Assembly (NCBI RefSeq): GCF_030332225.1
Contig: NZ_JAOWIF010000028.1
Span: 992,001 to 1,056,000 of the forward strand
Direction: 5' to 3'
DNA length: 64,000 bases
DNA from: Citrobacter sp. Cu233
GTDB lineage: Bacteria > Pseudomonadota > Gammaproteobacteria > Enterobacterales > Enterobacteriaceae
Shown: positions 42,442 through 51,367 of the stretch, one piece after another
Layout: every line of letters starts with the position of its first letter
Numbering within the stretch: the first letter of the stretch is position 1
The notes under the pieces: model-generated
Database searches by the model: none
What the model saw: only the letters and a program-made list of their open reading frames with translations
Told to the model about the DNA's origin: nothing
Position numbers and translations under genes: made by a program

Positions 42442-43812
42442 ATGGAACTGATCACGCAGTTTATCAATGACCTGGGTAACTTTATTTTTATACCGGTCAT
42501 CTTCCTTATACTGATGAAACTTCTGGGGCGTCCCCTGTCGGAATGTATTTCATCCGCCATTAAAGTCGGCATCGGTTTTATTGCATTAACAATGACCATC
42601 AAGCTGATGCTTGAAAAAATGCAGCCTGCTGTGACAGGACTTGCCGAGGCTACCGGCTCCTCGCTGAGCGCCATTGATGTTGGCGGCGCAGCCACCGCCG
42701 TAATGGGCTTTGGCTCAAGTATGGGGGCGATTATCATCCCTCTGTGTGTTGCGGTGAATATTGCCATGCTGGTAGCACGTCTGACGGACTGTGTAAACGT
42801 TGACGTATTTAACCTTCACCAGAATGCCTCAATGGGGGCGATCGTTGGAGTTTACTCCGGCAGCTTCCTTTACGGTGTTCTTACGGCTGCATTGTTCCAT
42901 GTCTGGGCGCTTATTGCGGCTGACCTGGGTGCTAAAAACAACGAAAAATTCTTCAACCTTCCAAAAGGCGTTGCCATCTCCCACCCGGTTGCAAACACCT
43001 ATTTGCTGTTCGCTTATCCGTTTAACTGGATATACGATCGCATCCCTGGATTCCGTAATCTGAACGTTACGGCGGAAAGCATTCAGAAACGCTTTGGTAT
43101 CCTTGGCGATCCGACCATGGTTGGTTTCATTATTGGTATTCTTCTTGGCTTCTGTGGTTATAGTTGGGAATCTCCGTATCACACCATTATCGCCAGCCTG
43201 CAGTTGGGTATGTACCTTGCCGCTGTGATGCTCCTGCTGCCACGTATGACCTCAATCATGATGGAAGGTCTGGTTCCGCTGTCCAACGTGGCACGTAAGA
43301 AACTGGTTAAACGTTTCCCGGATCGTGAGATCACTGTCGGGATGGATACCGCACTGATTGTTGGTCATCCTTCAGTTATCGCGCCTGCACTGCTGCTGAT
43401 CCCGGTCATTGTTATCCTCGCCGTTGTCCTTCCCGGCAACCGAGTGATGCCTCTGGGGGACCTCTCGCAGTTCGTATTCTTTATTGCGTGCATGGTACCT
43501 GTTTTTAATGGCAACATTATTCGTACCTGGGTGACCTCCATCATCCTGTTTGGCGGCGGCTTATACATCGCTTCCTGGATGGCCCCAGCAACGAATGAAG
43601 TGTTCCAGAAATTCGGCACCAATCCTGATGCCAGCGTGATGTACTCATCACTTAACCCGTCAGCTAACCCGTTCACCGGTCTCTTTGCTGGACTCAGCCA
43701 TGTCGGCATCGCAGGCTATGCTCTCGCCGCTGTATTGCTGTTGTCCGTAGGCTACTTACTCAAACAGAAAGCGCGCCGTCAGCTGAAAACTGAGGCAGAA
43801 GAAACGGCTTAA
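42442..43812 (+). CDS. PTS galactitol-type permease, IIC component (copy 2)
   Basis: A 456-residue EIIC-Gat family membrane protein (IKVGIGFIALTMTIKLMLEK, IQKRFGILGDPTMVGFIIGI, LLPRMTSIMMEGLVPLSNVA, MDTALIVGHPSVIAPALLL). It follows the RpiB-like gene by three bases. Compared with copy 1 it is 39 residues longer, mostly at the C-terminus (LLLSVGYLLKQKARRQLKTE). Inner-membrane channel and phosphotransfer partner of the IIB at 43834. Confidence 0.88.
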   Translation: MELITQFINDLGNFIFIPVIFLILMKLLGRPLSECISSAIKVGIGFIALTMTIKLMLEKMQPAVTGLAEATGSSLSAIDVGGAATAVMGFGSSMGAIIIPLCVAVNIAMLVARLTDCVNVDVFNLHQNASMGAIVGVYSGSFLYGVLTAALFHVWALIAADLGAKNNEKFFNLPKGVAISHPVANTYLLFAYPFNWIYDRIPGFRNLNVTAESIQKRFGILGDPTMVGFIIGILLGFCGYSWESPYHTIIASLQLGMYLAAVMLLLPRMTSIMMEGLVPLSNVARKKLVKRFPDREITVGMDTALIVGHPSVIAPALLLIPVIVILAVVLPGNRVMPLGDLSQFVFFIACMVPVFNGNIIRTWVTSIILFGGGLYIASWMAPATNEVFQKFGTNPDASVMYSSLNPSANPFTGLFAGLSHVGIAGYALAAVLLLSVGYLLKQKARRQLKTEAEETA

Positions 43813-43833
43813 AACTTCATAAGGTGATTGAAA

Positions 43834-44127
43834 ATGAAAAAGATTTTAGTTGTATGTGGAAACGGTATCGCCTCTTCTTCCATTATGGTTTCTGTCCTGC
43901 AGGACTACCTGAAAGAACAGAATATCGAAGCGCAGGTAGATAAATCCTCATTGATGGCTTGTACCACTGACACGTTTAACAGTTATGACCTGATTGTTTC
44001 TTCAACCAAGCTGGATAACCCAGGCATCACTACTCGTGTGATTGTGGGAGCAGGCCTGTTAACGGGTCTCGGCGAAGATGAGATTTTTGATGCTGTTAAA
44101 GAAGAAATGCTTAACCAGGTGAAATGA
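43834..44127 (+). CDS. PTS galactitol-type IIB component (copy 2)
   Basis: ATG 43834 follows AAGGTGA by six bases; the frame extends two codons upstream to a TTG. The 97-residue product has the phosphocysteine loop KKILVVCGNGIASSSIMVSV (Cys8). Its TGA overlaps the IIA start (ATGATGA), so the two are coupled. Confidence 0.9.
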   Translation: MKKILVVCGNGIASSSIMVSVLQDYLKEQNIEAQVDKSSLMACTTDTFNSYDLIVSSTKLDNPGITTRVIVGAGLLTGLGEDEIFDAVKEEMLNQVK

Positions 44128-44585
44128 TGAAACTTGAGATTCTGGTAAATGACGTCGAGGGTACGATCGCTGACTGGCATGCAGCAATTGAGTTTGCAGG
44201 CCAGAAGCTTTTGGAAAAAGGCTATATCACTCCCGAGTATATTCAGGCCTGCCTGGAGCGTGAGAAGACTTATCCAACTGGTTTATTGATGGCGAACGGT
44301 CAGGGCATTGCCATCCCACATGCAGACTATACGCTGGTAAAAACCAACAGCATAAGCATTGTGCGTTTTGATAATGGAGTCGTGTTTGGTCAGATGGAAG
44401 ATGCTGACCTCACAGTGGAATGCAGCATTATGTTTAATCTCGCATTCGCAACCAGCGATCAGCATATGTCTGTGCTGCGCCGCCTCTTTACGCTCTTCCA
44501 GGATATTTCGTTCATCGAGTCGTGCCGTAACCTTAAAACACACGAAGTCGGGAAATATGTTGAAGAGATGCTTGCCGCATCCTGA
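44124..44585 (+). CDS. PTS fructose/galactitol-type IIA component (copy 2)
   Basis: The 153-residue protein (or 152 from the second ATG at 44127) has the phosphohistidine in GIAIPHADYTLV and the preceding EREKTYPTGLLM helix end, like copy 1. It is followed by a terminator, so the hexuloisomerase gene downstream is expressed by read-through or from its own promoter. Confidence 0.88.
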   Translation: MMKLEILVNDVEGTIADWHAAIEFAGQKLLEKGYITPEYIQACLEREKTYPTGLLMANGQGIAIPHADYTLVKTNSISIVRFDNGVVFGQMEDADLTVECSIMFNLAFATSDQHMSVLRRLFTLFQDISFIESCRNLKTHEVGKYVEEMLAAS

Positions 44586-44590
44586 TAAAC

Positions 44591-44620
44591 AAAAGGCAGA
44601 TATCCCCTATCTGCCTTTTT
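44591..44620 (+). terminator. Intrinsic terminator between IIA and hexuloisomerase genes
   Basis: AAAAGGCAGATA pairs with TATCTGCCTTTT around TCCCC, ending in a T-run, six bases after the IIA stop. Only 20 bp separate it from the next ATG, so it may attenuate rather than end the operon. Confidence 0.85.
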
Positions 44621-44640
44621 CAATAAAAAGAATGACCATC

Positions 44641-45162
44641 ATGAAAAAGTACGCCCTCGTTTTGCACGAGCTATCCTCACTTGTGGATAAAATAGATGAG
44701 ATAGAATTTAACTCACTCGTTGATTCTATTATCACTGCCGGTCATGTATTTCTTGCCGGTGCTGGACGTTCAGGGCAAATGATAAATGCTTTTGCCAACC
44801 GACTGATGCACCTTGGCCTGTCCGTCAGCGTGGTAGGAGAAATCAGTTCTCCACATTCTCGCAAAAACGACCTGATGATCGTTGGTTCAGGTTCCGGAGA
44901 GACCCAACGCCTGATCAACCAAGTGAAAATAGCAAAGAATAATGGCGTGTATATCGCGCTCATCACTACCGCACCAGATTCAACTCTGGCGACCCTGGCG
45001 GATCACGTACTCACGATCCCGGCAGGTTACAGCACCCAACCGATGGGCTCTCTTTTCGAACAGGCTTCCCTGCTGACCTATGACACTATTGTTCTGTCAT
45101 TAATGGCCAATCTTAATGAAACGAGTCAGACGATGAAGGAACGCCACGCCGATATTGAATAA
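44641..45162 (+). CDS. 6-phospho-3-hexuloisomerase (SIS domain), copy 2
   Basis: The 173-residue protein (MKKYALVLHELSSLVDKIDE; an ATG at 44632 would add three residues) carries the PHI motifs VFLAGAGRSGQMINAFANRL, VVGEISSPHSRKNDLMIVGS, GSGETQRLI, TQPMGSLFEQA and MKERHADIE. It resembles copy 1 throughout but lacks its short insertion after LVLPGT, so the pair may have come from an old duplication or separate acquisition. No 3-hexulose-6-phosphate synthase lies nearby. It probably feeds a hexulose phosphate to fructose-6-phosphate. Confidence 0.84.
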   Translation: MKKYALVLHELSSLVDKIDEIEFNSLVDSIITAGHVFLAGAGRSGQMINAFANRLMHLGLSVSVVGEISSPHSRKNDLMIVGSGSGETQRLINQVKIAKNNGVYIALITTAPDSTLATLADHVLTIPAGYSTQPMGSLFEQASLLTYDTIVLSLMANLNETSQTMKERHADIE

Positions 45163-45192
45163 TACCGGCATGGCGTAAAACGCTAGCGGCTA

Positions 45193-46158
45193 TTAATCCA
45201 GAAGTTTAATAGCCGTATCAAAATCAGTAATCAGCACATTCAGAAGACCTGATTTGAGAGAGGCAACTATACCTTCATATTTTTCATCCCCCCCAGCCAC
45301 ACCAATCAGTTTCTTTGTAGCACGCAATTGATCTGTCGTAATTCCGAAACCCAGTCGGTTCAGCGGACTATCCAGAATTTCCCCTTTGCTATTTACCAGT
45401 GTTACGCATACATCAGCAGTAATGTCATGGCTTATTAAAGCCTCACGCCACGCTTCAGGGAATATATCGCATAGACTGGAAGAACCCGTTTTCCAGGCCC
45501 CAATGCCCGTAATAACGACATCCATATTTGAGTAAAATTTTTGCGTATCCTGAACAGCCTGATCGTCAGCGAGTTTCTGGGCTAAACTTTCGTCATCCAC
45601 CCACATGGGGACATACATCGGGTGCGCTCTTCCGTGGGAAATTGCGGCAACTTTGTGTATTAGATCAATCGGTCCCTGACTAAACTCAATGCCAGGATGA
45701 ACGCCAGAAAGCTGAACCACATCCAGAACAGGTAATGTCGTCAGTTGACTCACCGTACTTGAAAGAACCCGCCCCCAGGCCAGACCAAACTTCATACCTT
45801 CTTTGAGAATCTCACTCAAGTAGGTCGCCGTTATCCCTCCCAGCTTGACGTTTAATTGTTCCTGAGAAGACCAGGACTCGGAAACGGAAAGCACAACCGC
45901 ATCCTGCAATCCGTATTTCTTACAAAGATTTTGCGCTATTTCCTCATCAAGAGCCTGCTGTTTAGGGAAGGTAAATTTTACATACTCTTGCGCAATGGCT
46001 TCATCAATCAGGCGTGCAACTTTGAAGCGAGACAGACCGAGCTCCTCTGCAATTTCTACTTTCGTCTTCATCTCGGAGAAGTAACGCTTAACAACAAGAG
46101 AATAGATAAAACGAGGATCGTTGTTGCGCAGCTTCGGATTTTTGTTCTCTTTTGGCAT
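45193..46158 (-). CDS. SorC-family (sugar-binding) transcriptional regulator
   Basis: ATG 46158 (MPKENKNPKLRNNDPRFIYS) gives a 321-residue protein; the open frame continues to 46227, but those residues are atypical. The N-terminal helix-turn-helix is TKVEIAEELGLSRFKVARLI. The C-terminal sugar-phosphate domain has GLAWGRVLSSTVSQL, VVQLSGVHPG, VVITGIGAWKTGSSSL, GFGITTDQLRATKKLIGVAG. Relatives bind phosphorylated sugars and control catabolic operons. It is convergent with the plus-strand PTS operon and probably regulates it. Confidence 0.82.
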   Translation of the reverse strand: MPKENKNPKLRNNDPRFIYSLVVKRYFSEMKTKVEIAEELGLSRFKVARLIDEAIAQEYVKFTFPKQQALDEEIAQNLCKKYGLQDAVVLSVSESWSSQEQLNVKLGGITATYLSEILKEGMKFGLAWGRVLSSTVSQLTTLPVLDVVQLSGVHPGIEFSQGPIDLIHKVAAISHGRAHPMYVPMWVDDESLAQKLADDQAVQDTQKFYSNMDVVITGIGAWKTGSSSLCDIFPEAWREALISHDITADVCVTLVNSKGEILDSPLNRLGFGITTDQLRATKKLIGVAGGDEKYEGIVASLKSGLLNVLITDFDTAIKLLD

Positions 46159-46820
46159 AGCGGTTATCCATACGTAACAGGAGGTATCATAAATTTGTTG
46201 AGCTATCCGCTCAGATGCAATACTCAAAAGAGTACACTTTTAGCCGCTCATCAGATACCTTTGCAGGAGGGGATTTTGTATTTTGTGATGTAAAACGCCC
46301 CGCCAATGTACGAATAGGATCACGGAAAAGACTCAGCGCAAAAATGTAACATGGCTGCCCAAAGAGTTTTTATTGCAAGTTTTTGCACATGCCAGTTCGT
46401 ATTGTAAGTATCCCGCCAAAACGGTCCATTCACTTTTAGTGACCTTCCGACATGCTGATTATTTCACCTGCGTCGATAGCTGAACGTAACGTTCAATACC
46501 TGTTTTAGTCTCTCACAAGTGTGTATTTCCCTTTTCGAAAGCAACAGCCTTCCACGTAATGTTAAAGACCTCACCGGTACGGCAATCTGTCCAAAGAGTC
46601 AGACACTATATGGCTACCAGCAACGCTTAAGTCATTGTTGGCGAGTGAGATTCATCCACTAATAGAGATGCGATGAACATTCGCAAGGTTTGATTCAAAT
46701 TCAGAGCGGGCACGTTATGCTCGCTATATCATATCATGCCAAACAAGTACGCCAGTAAGTACGCGAGAAAGGGGTTAGTGAGATTTGAGGGAAAGAAAAA
46801 CTTATAACTATTTGATTTAA
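46159..46820. other. Intergenic stretch between the SorC gene and the satellite
   Basis: About 660 bp with no credible gene, RNA or repeat that I can recognise. It ends at the left attachment repeat of the P4-like element. It may contain debris of earlier integrations at the tRNA site. Confidence 0.4.
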
Positions 46821-46837
46821 ATGGTGCGATAATAGGA
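46821..46837. repeat. Attachment-site core, distal copy
   Basis: ATGGTGCGATAATAGGA, identical to the tRNA-side copy at 56946-56963 except for one missing C. It marks the element's left end in this window. Confidence 0.82.
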
Positions 46838-46897
46838 ACCGATAAACAACATCAATACAATGATTTTATTGATAAAAATAAAATCGAAAAACATTCC

Positions 46898-46920
46898 TAT
46901 ACACACCACTATACACATTG
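46898..46920. promoter_or_regulatory. Integrase arm-type sites, distal end
   Basis: Two direct copies of CTATACACA (46898-46906 and 46909-46917) lie just inside the distal att. The same sequence recurs beside the integrase start at the other end, the pattern expected for arm-binding sites of a P4-type tyrosine integrase. Confidence 0.6.
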
Positions 46921-46980
46921 ACGGGTGCGTTCATTTTTCATACGAACTAATTAACAGAAAAAAACTTTTTTTTAGAAAAA

Positions 46981-47073
46981 CTGTTCACACTGTTCACTAA
47001 TGGTTTTTGTTTATAATATTCATTAACTTATGCGGTGAATGGTTGGTGAACAGTGAACACTTTACTGTTCACT
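46981..47073. repeat. P4-type iteron cluster beside alpha (origin-like)
   Basis: Five copies of GTGAACAGT or its complement ACTGTTCAC: at 46981 and 46989 (complement), 47045 and 47053 (direct, overlapping), and 47064 (complement). They lie in AT-rich DNA directly past the end of alpha. P4 alpha protein binds this iteron in its origin and in crr, so this is probably ori or crr of the satellite. Confidence 0.8.
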
Positions 47074-47123
47074 TTTGCCGTTTTGCAGGTAAAAAAAGAC
47101 CGGCGATTGCCGGTCAGAGTAAG

Positions 47124-49457
47124 TTATCTCGCTATGGGATCATCGCATTTCGGCAGCCAGTCGGCGTTGCTTTCTTCCCTGAGCGCCAGATTGGTCTGTA
47201 TGCCCTGATTTTTCCGGCGCTTTTCATAGCTCAGCCCGTACTCTTTCAGCATGGCTGGCAGCCCCTTGCCGAACATGGTGAGGCTCAGGGTATTCCTGTA
47301 GCCGTGGGCTTCCATATACGCCAGATAGGCATGATACAGATACAGACGCGGCTGACGCGGTATGATGCTGGCATTGCCAATATACATACCCTCAGGCTCC
47401 GGCAGGGCTTCCAGATAGCCGCAAAAATCAAATGTCGGGTCGGCATCGCGCTTGATGCTGAGCGCCTCGTCGGAGTTCTGCTGTGACTGGAGCAGTGCGC
47501 GGGCAGTCATCGGATCGCTGAACTTCTGCATTAGCTGGCGCACAATCACGGCCAGCTCACGGGCGATTTTGTTCTTAAGCTGCGGGTCGCGTTCCTCCGG
47601 CGCAATCTGCTCCGGGAAATGCAGGATCACCCGGCGACGGGAAACACCGCCGCTGCGGTCAGTGAAGCGCATCGGGTTATTGTTCACGGCCAGAACCACC
47701 GCCGGAATATGGGTGGAGTACGCATCCTTGTATTTCGGGTCAACGGAGACCGCATCCCCGCCAGTGATGGCCTTGAGTCCTGCCCCGTCACCGCTCCACT
47801 TTTCCTGGTCAGGCAGGCGAATCAGCGAGAAGCCAATTAGCGCGGCACGTTCGCGCGGTGATTCCAGCGTTTCGATGGTGGCCGATGTGGCGTTATCTTC
47901 CCCGGCAAGCATGGTCGCAATTTCGGCCAGAATACTTTTCCCGCTGCCACCCGGCCCGGTCACTTCGAGAAAGAGCTGCCAGTCGTAGCGGTTCGCCAGC
48001 ACCATAAACAGCGCGGCCAGAATCACGTCGCGTTTTTCCGGTCTGCCACCGGCGGCGCGGTCGAGCCAGCGCCAGAAATCCGGGGCGTGAGTTTCCAGCG
48101 TTTCACCCTCGACCGGCGGGGTAAAATCGACATCACAGAGCGTGCGCAGCCAGTGTGATTTATGGTGAGGGTTGAATGTGCCGGTGGCGGTATCGAGTAC
48201 GCCGTTGCGAAAACCAATCAGACGGCGCGCCGGGGCGTCCTGCTGCGGAATAATCAGTTTCAGGGTCTCCACAACTGAGGCGATTTTCCCCGACGAGAAC
48301 GGCGCGCGCAGACGCTGGAACAATCCGGCCACATCGCGGGCAAAATCCGACGGTGGAATGATTTTCCATATCCCGGCCTCATAGCGGGACAGGAGCTGGC
48401 CGTTCGCGTCCACGGCCAGCGCTTCGCCGTAATGTTCATGCACCCGCATTGCCTTTTCACTGGTGCTCATGGCGGTAAATTCCGCCTCACTCATGGTAGT
48501 GAAAGGACTGTCAGCCGGTGGCCGGATGGCGTCATAAATGGCTTTCCGCGTGGCCTCCTCTCCTTTCTCTATAAACGCATCATTCCAGTCACCGAACACC
48601 GGCGGCAGGGCGACAATGCCTTCACAGGCTTCTGCGGCCGCCGCGGCTTTGTTCTGGCCGTCACCGTTAAGGTCACGGTCGGCGGCGAGCACAATCTGAC
48701 AGGCCGGGTGTTTCTGACGGGCAAGGCTCGCCAGAGAAAGGAGGTTCACGGACGACAGCGCCACCATAACGGTTTCGCCGGTCAGGTGATGCACGGTGAG
48801 CGCGGTCGCATAACCCTCCGCTATCCACAGGCGTTTTCCGGCCTGTTTTTTCCCTTCGATGGTATGGCTCGCTCCTTTTACCGCCCCGCCTTTCAGGGTG
48901 CGTTTGAGACCGTCAGAATTAATAAGCTGAACGTTAACCAGTGCCCCGGCATCGTCATACAGCGGGACAACCATATCACCGGCGCGGAACGTCACGCCGC
49001 CGGTTTTGTGTGTGGCCGTCAGCATGACACACTCATGACCGGGGAATCCCTTGCGGGTGAGGTAGGCGTTGCCGCTGGCCGTGCGGGTTTTCTCCATGAG
49101 CTTAACGGCCAGCCCGGCCGCCGCTTTGCGGTCAGCATCGGTTTCAGCTTCTGCGGCCGCAATCACTTCCGGGGCGACCGGCGACAGATTTCCGGTGACG
49201 GCATTCACCTTTTGGGCGGCCTCAGAGGCAGATACATCGAATACCTTCTCAATCAGTTTCAGTCCGTCACCCGCGCCGCACTGGTTACAGAACCACGTCC
49301 CCCGCCCCTCTTTGTCATCGAAGCGGAAGCGGTCAGAGCCGCCGCACACCGGGCAGGACTGATGGCGGTTTTTAATCACCTTCACACCCAGCGCCGGGAG
49401 GATACGCGGCCAGTGGCCGCACGCCTGTTTTACGGTTTCCGTTACGTTCATTTTCAT
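47124..49457 (-). CDS. P4 alpha-type primase-helicase
   Basis: ATG 49457 (MKMNVTETVKQACGHWPRIL) has GGGAGAA nine bases upstream and gives 777 residues, the length of P4 alpha; the frame extends 17 codons further. Domains: an N-terminal zinc ribbon (CPVCGG with CNQCGAG, about 38-65), a Toprim primase core (QIVLAADRDLNGDGQNKA, about 240), a D5/P4-type helicase with Walker A VTGPGGSGKS (about 500), and a C-terminal origin-binding part. It primes, unwinds and recognises the GTGAACAGT iterons, so the satellite can replicate without helper replication proteins. A frameshift or stop was not seen. Confidence 0.93.
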   Translation of the reverse strand: MKMNVTETVKQACGHWPRILPALGVKVIKNRHQSCPVCGGSDRFRFDDKEGRGTWFCNQCGAGDGLKLIEKVFDVSASEAAQKVNAVTGNLSPVAPEVIAAAEAETDADRKAAAGLAVKLMEKTRTASGNAYLTRKGFPGHECVMLTATHKTGGVTFRAGDMVVPLYDDAGALVNVQLINSDGLKRTLKGGAVKGASHTIEGKKQAGKRLWIAEGYATALTVHHLTGETVMVALSSVNLLSLASLARQKHPACQIVLAADRDLNGDGQNKAAAAAEACEGIVALPPVFGDWNDAFIEKGEEATRKAIYDAIRPPADSPFTTMSEAEFTAMSTSEKAMRVHEHYGEALAVDANGQLLSRYEAGIWKIIPPSDFARDVAGLFQRLRAPFSSGKIASVVETLKLIIPQQDAPARRLIGFRNGVLDTATGTFNPHHKSHWLRTLCDVDFTPPVEGETLETHAPDFWRWLDRAAGGRPEKRDVILAALFMVLANRYDWQLFLEVTGPGGSGKSILAEIATMLAGEDNATSATIETLESPRERAALIGFSLIRLPDQEKWSGDGAGLKAITGGDAVSVDPKYKDAYSTHIPAVVLAVNNNPMRFTDRSGGVSRRRVILHFPEQIAPEERDPQLKNKIARELAVIVRQLMQKFSDPMTARALLQSQQNSDEALSIKRDADPTFDFCGYLEALPEPEGMYIGNASIIPRQPRLYLYHAYLAYMEAHGYRNTLSLTMFGKGLPAMLKEYGLSYEKRRKNQGIQTNLALREESNADWLPKCDDPIAR

Positions 49458-49471
49458 GGTTATTTTCTCCC

Positions 49472-49792
49472 TCAGTGCAATACAGGCGATGTGATATGAC
49501 GGGCGCAAAGTTCATCCATCACCGCGAGCCCGAGAAAGGACAGTGAGGGCGCGGCCTTGAGTGGTCCGGCTTCCATTAAATCTTCCAGCAGTGCGCAGGC
49601 AATCTGACGGCCTTTTTCCTCACCGTGCTGACGCAGATAGAAACCCTCCAGCTCGGCGGCAATGGCGCTTTCCAGTGCATCGAGGGTGAGGTAGGGATAG
49701 CGGTGCTGACGCTCGCATACCGTCAGCCATGCACAGGCCACGGCGCGACGATACAGCGCGGCGCGTAATACGGGGGGTAATGGCTTTTTCAT
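49472..49792 (-). CDS. cnr: P4 Cnr-like (ORF106) copy-number regulator
   Basis: ATG 49792 gives 106 residues ([20 protein letters not shown], then [39 protein letters not shown]), the exact length of P4 ORF106/Cnr, encoded just before alpha. In P4, Cnr limits replication by acting on alpha protein. The frame extends eight codons upstream, which I do not include. It overlaps the preceding gene by 4 bp. Confidence 0.82.
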   Translation of the reverse strand: MKKPLPPVLRAALYRRAVACAWLTVCERQHRYPYLTLDALESAIAAELEGFYLRQHGEEKGRQIACALLEDLMEAGPLKAAPSLSFLGLAVMDELCARHITSPVLH

Positions 49793-50016
49793 ACATTCCC
49801 TTCCCCGGTCAGCCACTGCTGATTGCAGCGTTCGACCACACCGTCGAGCTGGGCGGTCATGAGGTAAATCACGGAGGTGAGCTGTGACTGCTGCACCGGG
49901 TCACGCCTGACGGTCGCACAGTCCTGCACCTGCATCAGCTCATTGACGAGCTGGCCGATGTTGCGCATGTGCTCAAGGCATTCGAGGTCACGGGCGGTAA
50001 TGGTGGTGTGTTTCAT
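49789..50016 (-). CDS. Small P4-family protein of unknown function (75 aa)
   Basis: The 75-residue product ([20 protein letters not shown], later [20 protein letters not shown]) is predicted helical and cytoplasmic. It overlaps cnr downstream and the kil/icd-like gene upstream by four bases each, so it is part of the left operon. In P4 this place holds small regulators, including the epsilon derepression protein, but I cannot match it to epsilon by sequence. Confidence 0.7.
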   Translation of the reverse strand: MKHTTITARDLECLEHMRNIGQLVNELMQVQDCATVRRDPVQQSQLTSVIYLMTAQLDGVVERCNQQWLTGEGNV

Positions 50017-50207
50017 GCGCGCACCTCCGCAACCGGCAGGCGGCCAGCGAACGAGAGGACGTAATCGCGAACGAGGGAAAGCCGTGCGGCGTGTTCATCA
50101 CCGGCAACAGTGCGGAGCATACAGATACGGGGTTTACGGTCTGCACGACGAACGGCGGCAAACACAAAGACAAACTGCGGGTGTGACGGAGTGAGGGTCG
50201 TAGCCAT
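50013..50207 (-). CDS. Kil/Icd-like small protein (host cell-division inhibitor family)
   Basis: ATG 50207 follows GGAGG at eight bases and encodes 64 residues ([20 protein letters not shown], ending [14 protein letters not shown]). The ending and the [20 protein letters not shown] segment match Icd-like proteins annotated in P4 and P1-type elements, some of which block cell division when overproduced. A frame continues upstream to 50564 without a good start; it crosses the structured leader and I leave it out. First gene of the left operon after the CI-type leader. Confidence 0.72.
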   Translation of the reverse strand: MATTLTPSHPQFVFVFAAVRRADRKPRICMLRTVAGDEHAARLSLVRDYVLSFAGRLPVAEVRA

Positions 50208-50560
50208 AGGGGCAACCTCCTTGAAGTAGCGGTTATTGCCACCACCGGAGTTCCTACGCTCATGGGTGGTGACCCGAACGGGGGTAGGAATACCGGCCTT
50301 CAAGGAAACCGGCCAGCCCGAAGGCTGCCCCGCCCGGACCACCATTATCTGACAGGGGCTAAGGTATAAGCACCACAGCCCGAAAAATGGGTGTGCCTGA
50401 GCAACGACATAAAAAAAGACGCATGGCGCGTCTGGTGTCGCCTTGAAGTAACTCGGGTTCCTACGCCCGGCTGCCGATTTTGCGACAGCGGGGAAACTAT
50501 ACCTGGAAACGGCGAAAAGAAGCAAGCCAGAAAAAGGGACGGTTTGCTGAACGGTCATCA
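50208..50560 (-). ncRNA. CI-type immunity RNA / leader region of the P4 left operon
   Basis: On the minus strand this 353-bp segment contains closely packed stems, for example CAGCC-TTCG-GGCTG and GGCC...GGCC around TTTCCTTGAA at about 50295-50335, and no supported gene. In P4 the same place encodes the short CI RNA that terminates left-operon transcription in the lysogen by pairing with the leader. The exact CI ends here are not determinable by eye. Confidence 0.55.
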
Positions 50561-50827
50561 TCATGCGTCATAGCCCCGGTTGCGTTCGGCAATACGATCT
50601 GCCATCCATGCGGTGATTTCAGACTGCGCCCACGCCACGTTTTTACCGCCCAGGCTGATTTGTTTCGGGAAAGCCTCGCGGCTGATGAGGTCGTAAATGG
50701 TCGACCGGGACAGGCCGCACAGATGCATCACTTCGGGCAGACGGATAAAGCGCTCATGAACGGTATCAGAGACCGGCATCAGCGGCGCGGCAGGGGCAGA
50801 AGACGGGGAAGAAAAAGCGGTGTGCAT
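50561..50827 (-). CDS. AlpA/Vis-like regulator-excisionase (P4 ORF88-like)
   Basis: The 88-residue protein matches P4 ORF88/Vis in length and has the AlpA-type helix-turn-helix [20 protein letters not shown] followed by [20 protein letters not shown]. In P4, Vis both represses a late promoter and acts as excisionase for the integrase. It lies just upstream of the CI leader on the same strand, and downstream (in its reading direction) of the iteron cluster at 51098-51202. Confidence 0.85.
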   Translation of the reverse strand: MHTAFSSPSSAPAAPLMPVSDTVHERFIRLPEVMHLCGLSRSTIYDLISREAFPKQISLGGKNVAWAQSEITAWMADRIAERNRGYDA

Positions 50828-51097
50828 CGGGCTACCTCACAAAGTCCATACAGTGCCGGTCGTGTCCGTCCGGCTTCGGGTAGCTCTCTATTTTGTGAAT
50901 ATTTTCCCTCAGGGCAACAAGTCTTTCTATAGCTCCTCGTCACACAACAGAGCGATTTTTAAACAATGGCAAACGCTGGCAAACAGATGCAAATCAATGC
51001 ATTACATTGCAGTAACTTTAAGTACTTTCACTTATATATTTCCTCATAATTAATCGGAAAAAAGACTAAATCCGACACCCCAGGCAAAAAGCAAAAT

Positions 51098-51202
51098 GTG
51101 AACAGTAGTGAACAGTCGGTGAACAGTTACATCCTCAACTGTTCACCCTTTATCTTACTGTATTACTTATCTTTTTCTTTTCAGTGAACAGTAGTGAATA
51201 GT
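51098..51202. repeat. P4-type iteron cluster upstream of sid (crr-like)
   Basis: GTGAACAGT at 51098, 51108, 51119 and 51184, its complement at 51138, and the variant GTGAATAGT at 51194. It mirrors the cluster beside alpha about 4 kb away. P4 needs both ori and crr for replication by alpha, so this pair indicates a complete replicon. The rest of 50828-51277 shows no gene. Confidence 0.82.
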
Positions 51203-51277
51203 TATAAGTAAAAAAACAAACAGTGAGTAAGGTTTTCCTGAGACCTTTCTCTGGCCAGCCGGGTTTTAAGGTCTGTT

Positions 51278-51295
51278 TGTGCCATTTTTGCCACA
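51278..51295 (+). promoter_or_regulatory. Delta/Ogr activator site of the sid late promoter
   Basis: TGT-N12-ACA (TGTGCCATTTTTGCCACA) matches the binding pattern of P2 Ogr and P4 Delta, which sits about 55 bp upstream of late transcription starts. That would place the start near 51340, shortly before the sid ATG at 51368. Confidence 0.75.
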
Positions 51296-51367
51296 ACGGC
51301 AATGAATCGTGTTGTTGTGTCTGGCGCGGCAGAATCTCCTCAGGTTGAAACGAAGAGGAGACCCGAC

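Noticed and set aside
46159..46820. Possible insertion-sequence remnant beside the satellite
   Set aside because: No terminal repeats, transposase motif or coding frame could be recognised.
48432..49499. Long plus-strand frame (355 codons) opposite alpha
   Set aside because: It is the antisense shadow of the GC-rich alpha gene, which has full-length family similarity on the other strand.
50013..50564. 183-codon frame including the Kil/Icd-like protein
   Set aside because: The upstream 119 codons cross the structured CI leader and have no start signal; the short form has a GGAGG site and family-like ends.
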